From Streptomyces lucensis JCM 4490 (lineage in GTDB: Bacteria > Actinomycetota > Actinomycetes > Streptomycetales > Streptomycetaceae): a stretch of DNA of 64,000 bases. The notes under the pieces are model-generated. The model saw nothing but the letters and a program-made list of their open reading frames with translations. It had not been told where the DNA came from and searched no databases. Position numbers and translations under genes: made by a program. Shown here piece after piece: positions 14,000 to 22,920 of the stretch. The stretch lies in assembly GCF_014650035.1 (NCBI RefSeq), contig NZ_BMUE01000014.1, forward strand, positions 147,451-211,450. Direction: 5' to 3'. Numbering within the stretch: the stretch's first letter is position 1; each line of letters starts with the position of its first letter.

Positions 14000-16111
14000 T
14001 CAGTAGCGCAGGCGCCGTGCGCGCAGGAGCATGAACAGGCCCGACAGGGCGAGCAGGGTGCCGAGAGCCGCGGGCCACAGGTGGGCCCCCGTCTCCGCCA
14101 GGCCGCCCTCGGCCGCCTGGGGTTCGGTCTGCGCGGCGACGGGCGGGGCGGATCCGGCGGCGGCCTGGTCCGACGCGGAGGACACGGACGGGGACGGCGC
14201 CGGTTCGGCCGGCGCCGATCGGGTCGAAGTGGGCCGGGGCTCGGCGGACTTGGCCGGCCCGGCCTTGCCGGAGCCGTCCGTCCCGCCCTTCTCGCCCGTC
14301 CGGTTCCCGTCGTCCGCCGGGTCCTTGCCCGCCGGCTTCCCGTCGTCCGTCTTCTTCGTCCTGTCGGCCGAGTCGTGCTTGGTGGTACGGGCCGGTGAGG
14401 TCGTCACGTCGGTCCCCGGAACCGTGCCGTCCCGGGAGACGGACGGCTCCGGCTCGGGTCCGGCGCCCGTGCCGGGTGCCGTGGAGGCACCGTCGCCCGG
14501 CTCCCGCGTGGCTCCGGGGCCGGGGGCGGCCGTCGCGCCGGTGCCCGTGCTCGCCGTCGGCGCCGGGGCCGGGACCGGGTCGTCACCGGCACCCCCGTCG
14601 TCACCGGCACCGCCGTCGTTGCCGTCGCCGTCGTCCTTCGGACCGCAGGTGCGGCCGGAGTTGATGCAGTCGACCATCTCGCGCATCAGGTCCTCGTCGA
14701 AGACGTTGATGAAGTCGCCGTGGTCGGTGACCGGCTTGTGCAGCTGCTCCGGGAAGGAGTCGACCGCGAACAGCGGGACGGTACGGCCGCCGTCCTGGAG
14801 GCTCGGCGCGTCGACGTCGTAGACGATCCGCTGCACGAGCTGCGGAATGGGGCGGAAACCCGCGGGGCACGAGCCGTCGGCGGCGGTGAAGGCCACGTGG
14901 GTGCGGTGGTTGGCGCTGTCGATGTTGCGCCCGTCCCAGCAGCTCTGGAACCGGAAGCTGCGCACGACGTCGCTGCCCTGCGGGCACAGCGGGTACTTGT
15001 CCTTGAGCTGACGGTTCTCGTAACCGGTGCAGCTCCAGGAGGCGTTGGCGTTGCCGGGGCCGTTGACGAACGCCTTGGCGTCGCCGGTGATGATGCGCAG
15101 CAGCCGGGGCATGGCGGTGACCTTCTCGCGCGGGTTGCCCACGAACGTCAGCGTCACCTGCTCGGGCGTGACGATCTTGCCCGCGTTGCCCTCCGTGCCG
15201 CCTCCCGGTGCTCCGGCGTCGCGCTCCTGCGTTCCGTTCTGCAGGCGCAGCACCGGCCAGTAGTACGTGGACTTGTCGCCCTGGTCCACACAGCTCGTGT
15301 CGGCCTTCGCCAGGTCGTCGTCGCTCGCGAAGGCGCTGTTGCCCTGGTTGCCGATGTAGTCGTGGAAGTGGTGGGCGCCGTTGGAGACTCCGGGGGCGAC
15401 GATGACGTTGTCCGAGTTGAACAGGCCGTTCGCGTTGACGCCGCAGTCGGAGATGAAGGTTCCCGGTGAGGCGTAGTCCTGCCGGGGCGGGTTCGAGGTC
15501 TCGGGCGGGACGGAGGTGATGTCCGTGTAGTCGGAGGCGACGGGCCCGTTGCCGCCCTGGCCCGCCCCGCCCGGCGGCTGGCTCCCGCCACCCTGCTGGC
15601 CCCCTTGGCCGGGGGAGGCCGTGGCCGTGCCCTGACCGCCGCCGTCGCCGGGGCGCATGGCGCATCCGGCCAGGTCGTCAAGTCCGCCCGGGCGCTGCCC
15701 CACCCGGTCGATGGCGTCGGCGATCCGGCCGATGGTCTCCGTCCGCTTCTCCTTCAACGGGTCCATGATCGCGCCGTCGACGGAGCCGGCGTCCTGCCCC
15801 GCCTGCCACGACTCCTGGAGCTTCCGGTACGCCGCCGCGGTCTGCTGGTCGAGCACGGCCAGCTGTCGGTCGACGTCCTGGCGGGCCGCGTCCGGAACGT
15901 CCGTCAGCCGGCTGCCGACGTCGGGGCAGTAGATCGTGGCCGTGCCCGCGGACAGGACCTGCCCCTGGGCGTCGGAGCCGTCGCCCCAGCCCTCGGTGGC
16001 CGAGGCGTAGACGTTGGCCGCGACGAGGCCGCCTCCGCCCAGCATCAGGGCCACTGCTGCGAGGGTCGCGCGTCTTGCGCCGGTCGGGCGTCTGCGCCTG
16101 TTGCGTACCAA
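14000..16111 (-). CDS. DUF1996 wall-anchored surface protein (LAETG sorting signal)
   Basis: Surface protein of 703 aa. N-terminal signal sequence (ATLAAVALMLGGGGLVAANV), a helical region (about 60-150), a Gly/Gln linker, then the DUF1996 domain at about 205-495, with HHFHDYIGNQGNSAF, SCWDGRNIDSANHRTHVAF and DHGDFINVFD. DUF1996 is best known from fungi and actinomycetes and is rich in conserved Asn/His. A 180-residue Pro/Thr/Ser/Gly linker follows, and the C-terminus is LAETG, a hydrophobic helix and RARRLRY: a class E sortase sorting signal as in chaplins. The start is TTG 16111 with GGGGAC upstream. Function unknown; likely cell-wall linked. Confidence 0.85.
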   Translation of the reverse strand: MVRNRRRRPTGARRATLAAVALMLGGGGLVAANVYASATEGWGDGSDAQGQVLSAGTATIYCPDVGSRLTDVPDAARQDVDRQLAVLDQQTAAAYRKLQESWQAGQDAGSVDGAIMDPLKEKRTETIGRIADAIDRVGQRPGGLDDLAGCAMRPGDGGGQGTATASPGQGGQQGGGSQPPGGAGQGGNGPVASDYTDITSVPPETSNPPRQDYASPGTFISDCGVNANGLFNSDNVIVAPGVSNGAHHFHDYIGNQGNSAFASDDDLAKADTSCVDQGDKSTYYWPVLRLQNGTQERDAGAPGGGTEGNAGKIVTPEQVTLTFVGNPREKVTAMPRLLRIITGDAKAFVNGPGNANASWSCTGYENRQLKDKYPLCPQGSDVVRSFRFQSCWDGRNIDSANHRTHVAFTAADGSCPAGFRPIPQLVQRIVYDVDAPSLQDGGRTVPLFAVDSFPEQLHKPVTDHGDFINVFDEDLMREMVDCINSGRTCGPKDDGDGNDGGAGDDGGAGDDPVPAPAPTASTGTGATAAPGPGATREPGDGASTAPGTGAGPEPEPSVSRDGTVPGTDVTTSPARTTKHDSADRTKKTDDGKPAGKDPADDGNRTGEKGGTDGSGKAGPAKSAEPRPTSTRSAPAEPAPSPSVSSASDQAAAGSAPPVAAQTEPQAAEGGLAETGAHLWPAALGTLLALSGLFMLLRARRLRY

Positions 16112-16448
16112 GGTCGTCCCCTGTGTCTCATTGCCGGTCGGGCATGGAGGTCCCCCCGCTTCATACGGAGGACGGAGCCCCTGTGTTCAACCGAAACGCG
16201 AATTCACCGGGATCTCACAGGAAGACGAGAATCCCACCCGTTCCCCTTCGAACGCCATCGCGAACATCACGAATACGTATCGGACATTTCACACGTCAAC
16301 CTTCACACGAGGCACACACGTTGGCTAGGTTGACGCGAGGCCGCCCGGCTCGACCCCGGCGAGCCGCCGTGTGGTCCGGCGTCGGTGCTCGACGGTCCGG
16401 GCGAAACGGCCCGACTGCCCCGCGGGGCGAGGAAGGAGCACGTCTTCC
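16112..16448. other. divergent promoter region
   Basis: 337 bp without a gene, less GC-rich than its surroundings at about 16190-16330. TTCACA (16302-16307) and TAGGTT (16326-16331), 18 nt apart, are a candidate promoter for the NlpC/P60 gene, giving a leader of about 110 nt. I looked for a c-di-AMP riboswitch, common before such genes, and did not see its conserved elements. Confidence 0.4.
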
Positions 16449-18425
16449 ATGGCGCCGGAGAGCCGCGACGAGGTTCGGCAGCGGATCGATTCCCTCTACG
16501 AACAGGCCGAGAACGCGACAGGGAACTTCAACGCGACCCGGGCCATGGCGGCCCGGACTCGCTCCCGGGGCGTCCCGCTGGCCAAGCGGCGCGGCCGGCG
16601 GCCGGATCCCGCGCTCGACGAGGTGGCCCGTCAGTGGTTCGACGCGGCACGGGCCAAACTCGGCCCGACCGTCCCCGCGGTGCTGCCCGCCGACCGGCAG
16701 CCCGACGGCCCGGCGGCGCCCCCTCGTTCGCGGGAGGGGTGGTGGTCGGGCCTGCCGGACGGCGGACGCGAACTCCTGGGCCTTCCCAGCGGCGGGCGGG
16801 AGACCCCCGCCCTGCCCGGAGGCGCCCGGGCGGCTCTGGAGCCGGGGCCGGCCGGGCGGAGGCCCGAGGCGCTGGAACGCGGCGCCGACCGCCCGGTGGC
16901 CGAACTGACGGCCGGGCCCGCGGCGGACGCGGCGGGCCGCTCCTGGCCGGCCCGGGAAGACGACCGCACGACACCGCCCGGTGCGCCGGGACGCGAACTG
17001 CCGCAGGGCGCCGCCGAGTCGACCGGCCTCGCCCTCACCGGTCCGGCCGGCGCCGGCGCACCGGCACCGGGGATGGGCGCACCGGCGGTTTCGGCGGGGG
17101 GCGGCATGCGGGGCACCCCCGGGTCCGGCACCCCCGGTTCCACGCCCGGCCCGCCGGGACTCGGCGGACCGGGGCAGGCACCCGGACCGGCCGGCGCGGC
17201 AGTGCCCGCGCCGGGGCAGGACCCGGTCGCCCCCGGCACGCCGGAATCGCTCGGGCTCGGCACACCGGGGCCCACGGCGCGGTTCGCGGCACTCGACGGG
17301 CTCCGGTCGGCGCCGCAACCGGCCGGGGCGGGACTGCCCCAACTCGCGGCGGAGCCCGGCACAACCTGGTCGAGCGGTGAATGGGCCCTTCCCGGCGCAC
17401 CGGGGCCCCTCGGGCTCGGAGTTCCGGGGACCACGACGCAGTTCCCCGCACCGGACGGACTCGTACCGGCGTCTGCGACTACCGCGGCTGTCATGCCCCA
17501 GCAGGCAACGGAGTCGCGCGGCGTCGTCGCCACCGGGCCGGAGACGGCCGGCTTCGGGGCGTACGGATCGGCCACGGGAGTGCCGGAGTCCCGGGTGGCG
17601 GAGGCCGTCGCGCCGGGGTTCGGTACGGCGGAGGCCGTCGCGCCGGGGTTCGCGGAGGCGGCCCTTCCGTCGGTCGCCACACTCCCCACCGCACAGCCGG
17701 CCCCCGTTCGTGGGCCCAGGACCCTGCCCGGCTCCGCCGCGGCCGGCCGCCCCTCCCCCGCCGACCTCAAGGACGGTAACCGGCGCAGGATCACCGCGGC
17801 GGGCGACCTGCTCTCCCGGTACGCCGCTCAACTCGCCGCTCCCTCCACCGGAGTTCAGCCCGCCGTGCCCTTGGTGGCACAGGGCGCGCAGGCGACAGGA
17901 CAGTGGCAGCAGCCTCAGTGGGCGACCCCCGGTGTGCCGGTGACGGCCGCGCCGGCACCGGCGACGCCCACCGCCCCCGCTGTGCCCGGCGCCGCCACCT
18001 CCGCCGCCCCCACCACCGGAACGGGCTCCCTCCCGCTCCCCCTCCCCGCCTCCGGGTCCCCCCGTGCCGTGCGGGCCGCCAAGGCCATCGCGTTCGCCCG
18101 GGCACAGCTGGGCAAGCCGTGTGTGTGGGGCGCGACCGGGCCGGACTCCTACGACTGCTCCAGCCTCACCCAGGCGGCCTGGAAGGCGGCCGGGGTCTCG
18201 TTGCCGCGTGCCGCGCACCGGCAGGCGCTCGCCGGCTCCCCGGTCACGCTCGCCGGCCTGGAGCCCGGAGACCTCGTCCTCTTCTTCGACGACGACCGGC
18301 ATGTGGGCCTGCACGTCGGTGACGGCATGATGGTGCACGCCCCGGGGCCGGGGTCCTCCATCCGCGAGGAGTCGATCTACGGCGCCGGCGAGGCGGCGAT
18401 CCACCGGATCGTCAGACCCGCCTGA
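16449..18425 (+). CDS. NlpC/P60 peptidoglycan hydrolase with long disordered region
   Basis: Cell-wall endopeptidase of 658 aa. The NlpC/P60 domain is at the end (about 540-658): YDCSSLTQAAW carries the catalytic cysteine, HVGLHVGDGMMVHAP the histidine. It would cut peptide stems of peptidoglycan. Residues 1-75 are a charged helical region (DEVRQRIDSLYEQAENATG). Residues about 80-530 are Pro/Gly/Ala-rich and probably disordered, with a local 10-residue tandem repeat EAVAPGFGTA. No signal peptide or membrane segment is visible, which is odd for a wall enzyme. Export by a non-Sec route is possible. ATG 16449 has GAAGGAG about 10 bases upstream. It diverges from the DUF1996 gene. Confidence 0.85.
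   Translation: MAPESRDEVRQRIDSLYEQAENATGNFNATRAMAARTRSRGVPLAKRRGRRPDPALDEVARQWFDAARAKLGPTVPAVLPADRQPDGPAAPPRSREGWWSGLPDGGRELLGLPSGGRETPALPGGARAALEPGPAGRRPEALERGADRPVAELTAGPAADAAGRSWPAREDDRTTPPGAPGRELPQGAAESTGLALTGPAGAGAPAPGMGAPAVSAGGGMRGTPGSGTPGSTPGPPGLGGPGQAPGPAGAAVPAPGQDPVAPGTPESLGLGTPGPTARFAALDGLRSAPQPAGAGLPQLAAEPGTTWSSGEWALPGAPGPLGLGVPGTTTQFPAPDGLVPASATTAAVMPQQATESRGVVATGPETAGFGAYGSATGVPESRVAEAVAPGFGTAEAVAPGFAEAALPSVATLPTAQPAPVRGPRTLPGSAAAGRPSPADLKDGNRRRITAAGDLLSRYAAQLAAPSTGVQPAVPLVAQGAQATGQWQQPQWATPGVPVTAAPAPATPTAPAVPGAATSAAPTTGTGSLPLPLPASGSPRAVRAAKAIAFARAQLGKPCVWGATGPDSYDCSSLTQAAWKAAGVSLPRAAHRQALAGSPVTLAGLEPGDLVLFFDDDRHVGLHVGDGMMVHAPGPGSSIREESIYGAGEAAIHRIVRPA
17597..17652 (+). repeat. 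30-bp tandem repeat inside NlpC/P60 gene
   Basis: A 26-bp sequence starting GGCGGAGGCCGTCGCGCC occurs at 17597-17622 and again, identically, at 17627-17652, period 30 bp, encoding two copies of EAVAPGF. It keeps frame, so it reflects slippage-type expansion of the disordered region. Confidence 0.8.
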
Positions 18426-18535
18426 CACCCCCGGCACGCCGAGCGGACCACCTCGGCCCGCCTCCACCCCCGCCCACAACCCCCGACCGAGCGGGCCGCC
18501 CGGCCCCTCCCTCCATAAGGAATACCTGCGCCAGG

Positions 18536-18552
18536 CATAAGATCACCTTATG
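18536..18552. promoter_or_regulatory. CATAAG-N5-CTTATG inverted repeat
   Basis: CATAAG (18536-18541), ATCAC, CTTATG (18547-18552); another CATAAGG is at 18514-18520. This AT-rich inverted repeat in the fprA upstream region could bind a dimeric regulator. The regulator is unknown. Confidence 0.4.
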
Positions 18553-18579
18553 AGGTCATAGGTGCGACCCCCTTACTAA

Positions 18580-18602
18580 CTTAGGCGTGCCTTAGCTTAG
18601 GC
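18580..18602 (+). promoter_or_regulatory. iron box (DmdR/DtxR-type operator)
   Basis: The segment begins CTTAGGCGTGCCTTAGC and continues TTAGGC: overlapping TTAGGC/CCTTAG half-sites matching the DtxR/DmdR1 iron-box pattern (TTAGGTTAGGCTAACCTAA). It sits about 45 bp before the fprA start, in promoter position, predicting repression when iron is plentiful. Confidence 0.7.
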
Positions 18603-18644
18603 TTCTTGATCGAGTCTCCTGTTCACATGCGAAGGGAATCGATC

Positions 18645-20009
18645 ATGCCGCGCCCCCTGCGGGTAGCCATCGTCGGAGCCGGCCCCGCCGGGATCTACGC
18701 AGCCGACGCCCTGCTCAAGTCCGAGGCGGCCGCCGGCCCCGGCGTGTCCATCGACCTCTTCGAGCGGATGCCCGCCCCGTTCGGCCTGATCCGGTACGGC
18801 GTCGCGCCCGACCACCCGCGCATCAAGGGCATTGTCACCGCCCTGCACCAGGTGCTGGACAAGCCCCAGGTCCGCCTCTTCGGCAACGTCGACTACCCGG
18901 CCGACATCAGCCTGGACGACCTGCGCGCCTTCTACGACGCGGTGATCTTCTCCACCGGCGCGATGGCCGACCGCGACCTGTCCATACCGGGTGTCGACCT
19001 GGACGGCTCCTACGGCGCCGCCGACTTCGTCTCCTGGTACGACGGCCACCCGGACGTGCCGCGCACCTGGCCGCTGGAGGCCGAGAAGGTCGCCGTGCTC
19101 GGTGTGGGCAACGTCGCGCTCGACGTGGCCCGCATCCTCGCCAAGACGGCCGACGAGCTGCTGCCGACGGAGATCCCGCCGAACGTCTACGACGGTCTGA
19201 AGGCCAACAAGGCCCTGGAGATCCACGTCTTCGGCCGCCGCGGCCCGGCCCAGGCGAAGTTCAGCCCCATGGAACTGCGCGAGCTGGACCACTCCCCGAA
19301 CATCGAGGTCGTCGTCGACCCCGAGGACATCGACTACGACGAGGGCTCGATCGCGACCCGGCGCGGCAACAAGCAGGCCGACATGGTCGCCAAGACCCTG
19401 GAGAACTGGGCGATCCGGGACACCGGCGACCGGCCGCACAAGCTGTTCCTGCACTTCTTCGAGTCCCCCGCGGAGATCCTCGGCGAGGACGGCAGGGTCG
19501 TCGGCCTGCGCACCGAGCGCACCGCCCTGGACGGCACCGGCAACGTCAAGGGCACCGGCGAGTTCAAGGACTGGGACGTCACGGCGGTCTACCGCGCGGT
19601 CGGCTACCTCTCCGAGAAGCTGCCCAAGCTGCCCTGGGACATCGAGTCCGGCACCGTCCCGGACGAGGGCGGCCGGGTGATCGAGGAGGGCGGCGCCCAC
19701 CTGCAGTCCACCTACGTCACCGGCTGGATCCGGCGCGGCCCCGTCGGCCTGATCGGCCACACCAAGGGCGACGCCAACGAGACCGTCGCCAACCTGCTCG
19801 CCGACCACGCGGGCGGCCGTCTGCACACCCCCGACTCGCCCGCGCCGGAGGCCGTGGACGCCTTCCTCGCCGAGCGGAACGTCCGCTACACCACCTGGGA
19901 GGGCTGGTACAGGCTGGACGCCGCCGAGCGCGCCCTGGGCGAGCCGCAGGGCCGCGAGCGGGTGAAGATCGTCGAGCGCGAGGACATGCTGCGGGGTAGC
20001 GGCGCGTAG
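18645..20009 (+). CDS. fprA: ferredoxin--NADP+ reductase, FprA type
   Basis: Adrenodoxin-reductase-like flavoprotein of 454 aa that passes electrons between NADPH and ferredoxin. The FAD Rossmann motif is VAIVGAGPAGIYAADALL, the NADP motif is AVLGVGNVALDVARILA, and conserved FGLIRYGVAPDHP, FGRRGPAQAKFSPMELREL and GWIRRGPVGLIGHTKGDA are all present. Length and motifs match mycobacterial FprA. ATG 18645 is preceded by GAAGGGAATC; an in-frame ATG at 18627 is less well placed. The upstream iron box suggests control by DmdR1-type regulators, plausible for an enzyme feeding iron-sulfur electron transfer or P450s. Confidence 0.95.
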   Translation: MPRPLRVAIVGAGPAGIYAADALLKSEAAAGPGVSIDLFERMPAPFGLIRYGVAPDHPRIKGIVTALHQVLDKPQVRLFGNVDYPADISLDDLRAFYDAVIFSTGAMADRDLSIPGVDLDGSYGAADFVSWYDGHPDVPRTWPLEAEKVAVLGVGNVALDVARILAKTADELLPTEIPPNVYDGLKANKALEIHVFGRRGPAQAKFSPMELRELDHSPNIEVVVDPEDIDYDEGSIATRRGNKQADMVAKTLENWAIRDTGDRPHKLFLHFFESPAEILGEDGRVVGLRTERTALDGTGNVKGTGEFKDWDVTAVYRAVGYLSEKLPKLPWDIESGTVPDEGGRVIEEGGAHLQSTYVTGWIRRGPVGLIGHTKGDANETVANLLADHAGGRLHTPDSPAPEAVDAFLAERNVRYTTWEGWYRLDAAERALGEPQGRERVKIVEREDMLRGSGA

Positions 20010-20091
20010 CCCCGCGCTCGCCGGGGCCGGCGAGGGAGGGCAGCCGGAAATCCCCAAGGTCCCCCGGGGGCGGCCCTGTTACGGTCCTGCG

Positions 20092-21057
20092 GTGTCCTCC
20101 CTCCGTGAACCCGTCTTCTTCAGCCGCCTGCGCGAGGCGCGCCGGATCCTCGTCGCCGGCGCGGGCGGCGGCTTCGACGTCTACGCCGGCCTGCCCCTGG
20201 CCCTCGCGCTGCGGTCGGCCGGCGCCGAGGTCCACCTGGCCAACCTGTCCTTCGCCGACCTGTACGGCCTCGGCCCGGACCACTGGATCGAGGAGGACGT
20301 CGCCGCGATCCGTCCGGGCACCCCGCTGCGCGGCGACTACTTCCCCGAGCGCTCGCTCGCCCGGTGGCTGGACTCGCGGGGCCTGCCCGGCACCGTCTAC
20401 GCCTTCCCCACCACCGGTGTCCGGCCGCTGCGCGCCGCCTACCGGGCGCTGCTGGAACACCTCGGCGGGGTGGACGCGGTGGTGCTGGTGGACGGCGGGA
20501 CGGACATTCTGATGCGCGGGGACGAGCACGGGCTCGGCACTCCGGAGGAGGACATGGCGAGCCTGGCCGCCGTCGCGGGGCTGGACGAGGTCCCGCACCG
20601 GCTGGTGGCCTGCCTGGGCTTCGGGGTGGACGCTCACCACGGTGTCAACCACTCCCTCGTACTGGAGAACCTGGCCGCCCTGGACCGGGCGGGCGGCTAC
20701 CTGGGCGCGTTCTCGCTGCCCCGCGAGAGCCCCGAGGGCGCCGCCTACCTCGACGCGGTCGCCCACGCCCAGCGCTCCCACGCGAGCCACCCGAGCATCG
20801 TGCACGGGTCGGTCGCGGCGGCGGTACGCGGGCAGTTCGGCGACGTGCGGTTCACCGAGCGCACCCGCGGCAGCGAGTTGTTCGTCAACCCGCTGATGGC
20901 GCTGTACTTCTGCGCCGACCTGCCGGCGCTGGCGCGCGCCAACCTCTACCTCGACCGGCTGGAGGACACGGTCCTGATGCGCCAGATCAGCTCGGTCGTC
21001 TCCGGGTTCCGCGAGGAGCTGCCCCGGCAGCGGCCGCCCCGGGCGTTCCCGCACTGA
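20092..21057 (+). CDS. DUF1152 family protein
   Basis: Cytosolic protein of 321 aa. A nucleotide-binding-like start (RILVAGAGGGFDVYAGLPLALAL), the conserved VVLVDGGTDILMRGDEHGLGTPEEDM and GFGVDAHHGVNHS strongly match DUF1152 (PF06626), whose function is unknown. The GGFD and DGGTD motifs suggest a phosphate or metal site; inference. GTG 20092 is the likely start; a TTACGGT hexamer lies just upstream and no ribosome site is seen, so the transcript may be leaderless. A hairpin (21090-21119) ends it. Confidence 0.8.
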   Translation: MSSLREPVFFSRLREARRILVAGAGGGFDVYAGLPLALALRSAGAEVHLANLSFADLYGLGPDHWIEEDVAAIRPGTPLRGDYFPERSLARWLDSRGLPGTVYAFPTTGVRPLRAAYRALLEHLGGVDAVVLVDGGTDILMRGDEHGLGTPEEDMASLAAVAGLDEVPHRLVACLGFGVDAHHGVNHSLVLENLAALDRAGGYLGAFSLPRESPEGAAYLDAVAHAQRSHASHPSIVHGSVAAAVRGQFGDVRFTERTRGSELFVNPLMALYFCADLPALARANLYLDRLEDTVLMRQISSVVSGFREELPRQRPPRAFPH

Positions 21058-21089
21058 GCCGCCCCGGCCGGAGCGGGTCCGGCGGCCCG

Positions 21090-21119
21090 GGGGCGGACGA
21101 CGGGAACGGGGTCCGCCCC
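21090..21119 (+). terminator. hairpin after DUF1152 gene
   Basis: GGGGCGGAC (21090-21098) pairs with GTCCGCCCC (21111-21119) across a 12-nt loop, 33 bp after the stop. The remaining intergenic stretch to 21357 shows nothing else. Confidence 0.5.
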
Positions 21120-21357
21120 TGAGCGGATGGGCGGGCGGGCCCCGTTCGCCGGACCATTGTGGGCGTCGCACGACGGCACCACCACGTGTGAACGGAGGCT
21201 CCTGGCGGGTGCCGCGCGCACCCCGGGTGCGCGTCGCGCGTCCCGTGCGCGGGGCGCGTGTCCGCCGCCACGCGCCGCCTGCGGGCCCCGGTCGTCGCTT
21301 CGTCGCGCCGAGTGGTGATACTGGGAGTCACACCTGCCCCCATCAGCAGATTGGCTC

Positions 21358-22542
21358 ATGTCTATCTCCGCCACCGATCGCGCCGCGCACCCGCAGACCC
21401 TGTGGGCGGCCCGCGGCCGCCACACCGGTTCCGCTCCCGAGGAGGTCGTCCGGCGTACGCTGCGCCGGCACAAGGAGAGCGGTGACATCGACGACTTCGC
21501 CGAGCCGCCCGGGCCCGGGGACGCGGGACACCGGGTCTTCGAGGCACGCTGGCGGACCGACGGCACGGTGGCCGTACGGGCTCGGCTGACCCTGGTACCG
21601 GGCGCGGGCCGGCCGGAGGGACACCAGTGGCGGCTGATCGCGGAGGCGGAGCGCCCGTGGGACGACGCCTGGCCCTCGCCCGCGACCCTGTTCTGGCCCG
21701 AGGCCGGTCCGGGCGAGGGTGACGACGGCGCCTGGGACCACCACGCCGGCGTCGCCGGGGTGCGCCTGCGGCAGGTCAACGCGCTGCCCGCGGACGACAA
21801 GGAGATGCGGCGGCGGCTGCGGGACGCGGCCCGTGAGGCCTGGTGCGTCCATCTCGTCGTGCACGAGGCGATGACCCCGGACGAGCGGGGCCGGCTGCCG
21901 CTGAGCCGGCTGCTGCCGCCCGGCCTGCGGCACCGCGTGGTCGAGCACCGCGCGGCCCCGCACCAGCTGCGCGCCGTGAACTGGGCGCTGAAGGACCTCG
22001 GCGTCGAAGTGCCGCGCGGCGGCGCCGTGCTGCTGCCCCCGGACCCGGCGCCGAAGGACTACGACGGCCGGGAGCACCGTGTGCGCAGCGTCTTCCTGGA
22101 CGGCTCGGAGCCGGCCGAACTCATCGCGGCACTAAGGCACTTCACCGCTCTTCCCCGGCCGCTGCCGCGGGACGCGCAGGAGGCGCTGACGGACCTGCGA
22201 GAGAACTGGACGCTGCTGACGCTGAGGGAGGAGCTGGAGCGTGAACGGCGGCTGGTCACCATGTACGCCGACGCGCTGGAGGCGATGACGAAGTCCCGGG
22301 ACCTGTACAAGCAGGCCGCGGAGCAGGCCCTCGAGGCGCTGTCGGCCTACCGCGACGTGCCCGCACCGGCGTTGCCGCAGCAGCAGCGTCCCGCGTCCCG
22401 GACCCCGGGCGCGCTCCAGCAGCTGACACGCACCTTCGAACGCCTGAAGCTCTCCGCCAAGGGAACCCGGACCTCATCCGAGGGCGGCACGAACCAGGCG
22501 GACCAGGTGGATCCGGCGGACGGCACGGACCGGTCGTCGTGA
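21358..22542 (+). CDS. hypothetical protein with C-terminal coiled coil
   Basis: Protein of 394 aa that I do not recognise. It is soluble and charged. Residues about 1-190 look globular, rich in Trp, Asp and Arg (FEARWRTDGTVAVRARLTL; WDDAWPSPATLFWPEA). Residues about 290-345 (LREELERERRLVTMYADALE, then TKSRDLYKQAAEQALEALSAY) form a strong heptad-like coiled coil, and the last 45 residues are polar and disordered. ATG 21358 has no clear ribosome site; the sequence before it (ATTGGCTC) is unusually AT-rich, so transcription may start close to the ATG. The next gene begins 50 bp after its stop. Confidence 0.65.
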   Translation: MSISATDRAAHPQTLWAARGRHTGSAPEEVVRRTLRRHKESGDIDDFAEPPGPGDAGHRVFEARWRTDGTVAVRARLTLVPGAGRPEGHQWRLIAEAERPWDDAWPSPATLFWPEAGPGEGDDGAWDHHAGVAGVRLRQVNALPADDKEMRRRLRDAAREAWCVHLVVHEAMTPDERGRLPLSRLLPPGLRHRVVEHRAAPHQLRAVNWALKDLGVEVPRGGAVLLPPDPAPKDYDGREHRVRSVFLDGSEPAELIAALRHFTALPRPLPRDAQEALTDLRENWTLLTLREELERERRLVTMYADALEAMTKSRDLYKQAAEQALEALSAYRDVPAPALPQQQRPASRTPGALQQLTRTFERLKLSAKGTRTSSEGGTNQADQVDPADGTDRSS

Positions 22543-22591
22543 ACCCTCCGCCGAGTCCGCTTCGGCCCGCCCGCCGGGACAAGGAGGCCGG

Positions 22592-22879
22592 ATGGATTCC
22601 ACCACGACCCTGCTGGTGATCGCCGCGGTCGTCGCGGCCGCGCTGTTCGCCGTCGCCGTCGCCCTGCTGGTGCGTCTGGTGCGCGCCCGGCGTACGCTGC
22701 GGCGGGCCGGACTGCCGACGGGGCCGCGCTGGGTGTTCTGGGCCGCGGTCGCGTATCTGCTGCTGCCCACCGACCTGCTGCCCGACCCTGTCTACCTGGA
22801 CGACATCGGCGTACTGCTCCTCGCCCTGCGCAGCATGCGCGCCGCGCGCCCGCTGCCTCCGGGGACGACCGGGTCCTGA
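22592..22879 (+). CDS. DUF1232 small membrane protein
   Basis: Membrane protein of 95 aa. An N-terminal hydrophobic helix (LLVIAAVVAAALFAVAVALL), a basic loop, then the DUF1232 signature YLLLPTDLLPDPVYLDDIGV inside the second hydrophobic segment. DUF1232 proteins are short inner-membrane proteins of unknown role. ATG 22592 is preceded by AAGGAGG, a near-perfect site. It follows the coiled-coil gene by 50 bp and precedes the ComB-like gene by 40 bp, so the three may be cotranscribed. Confidence 0.85.
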   Translation: MDSTTTLLVIAAVVAAALFAVAVALLVRLVRARRTLRRAGLPTGPRWVFWAAVAYLLLPTDLLPDPVYLDDIGVLLLALRSMRAARPLPPGTTGS

Positions 22880-22920
22880 AACACCCCGCCGGCCCGGCGT
22901 CGTCACGGCATCATGGAGCG

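Noticed and set aside
16112..16448. ydaO-type c-di-AMP riboswitch before the NlpC/P60 gene
   Set aside because: Such riboswitches often precede wall hydrolase genes in actinomycetes, but the conserved G-rich and C-rich core elements are not visible here.
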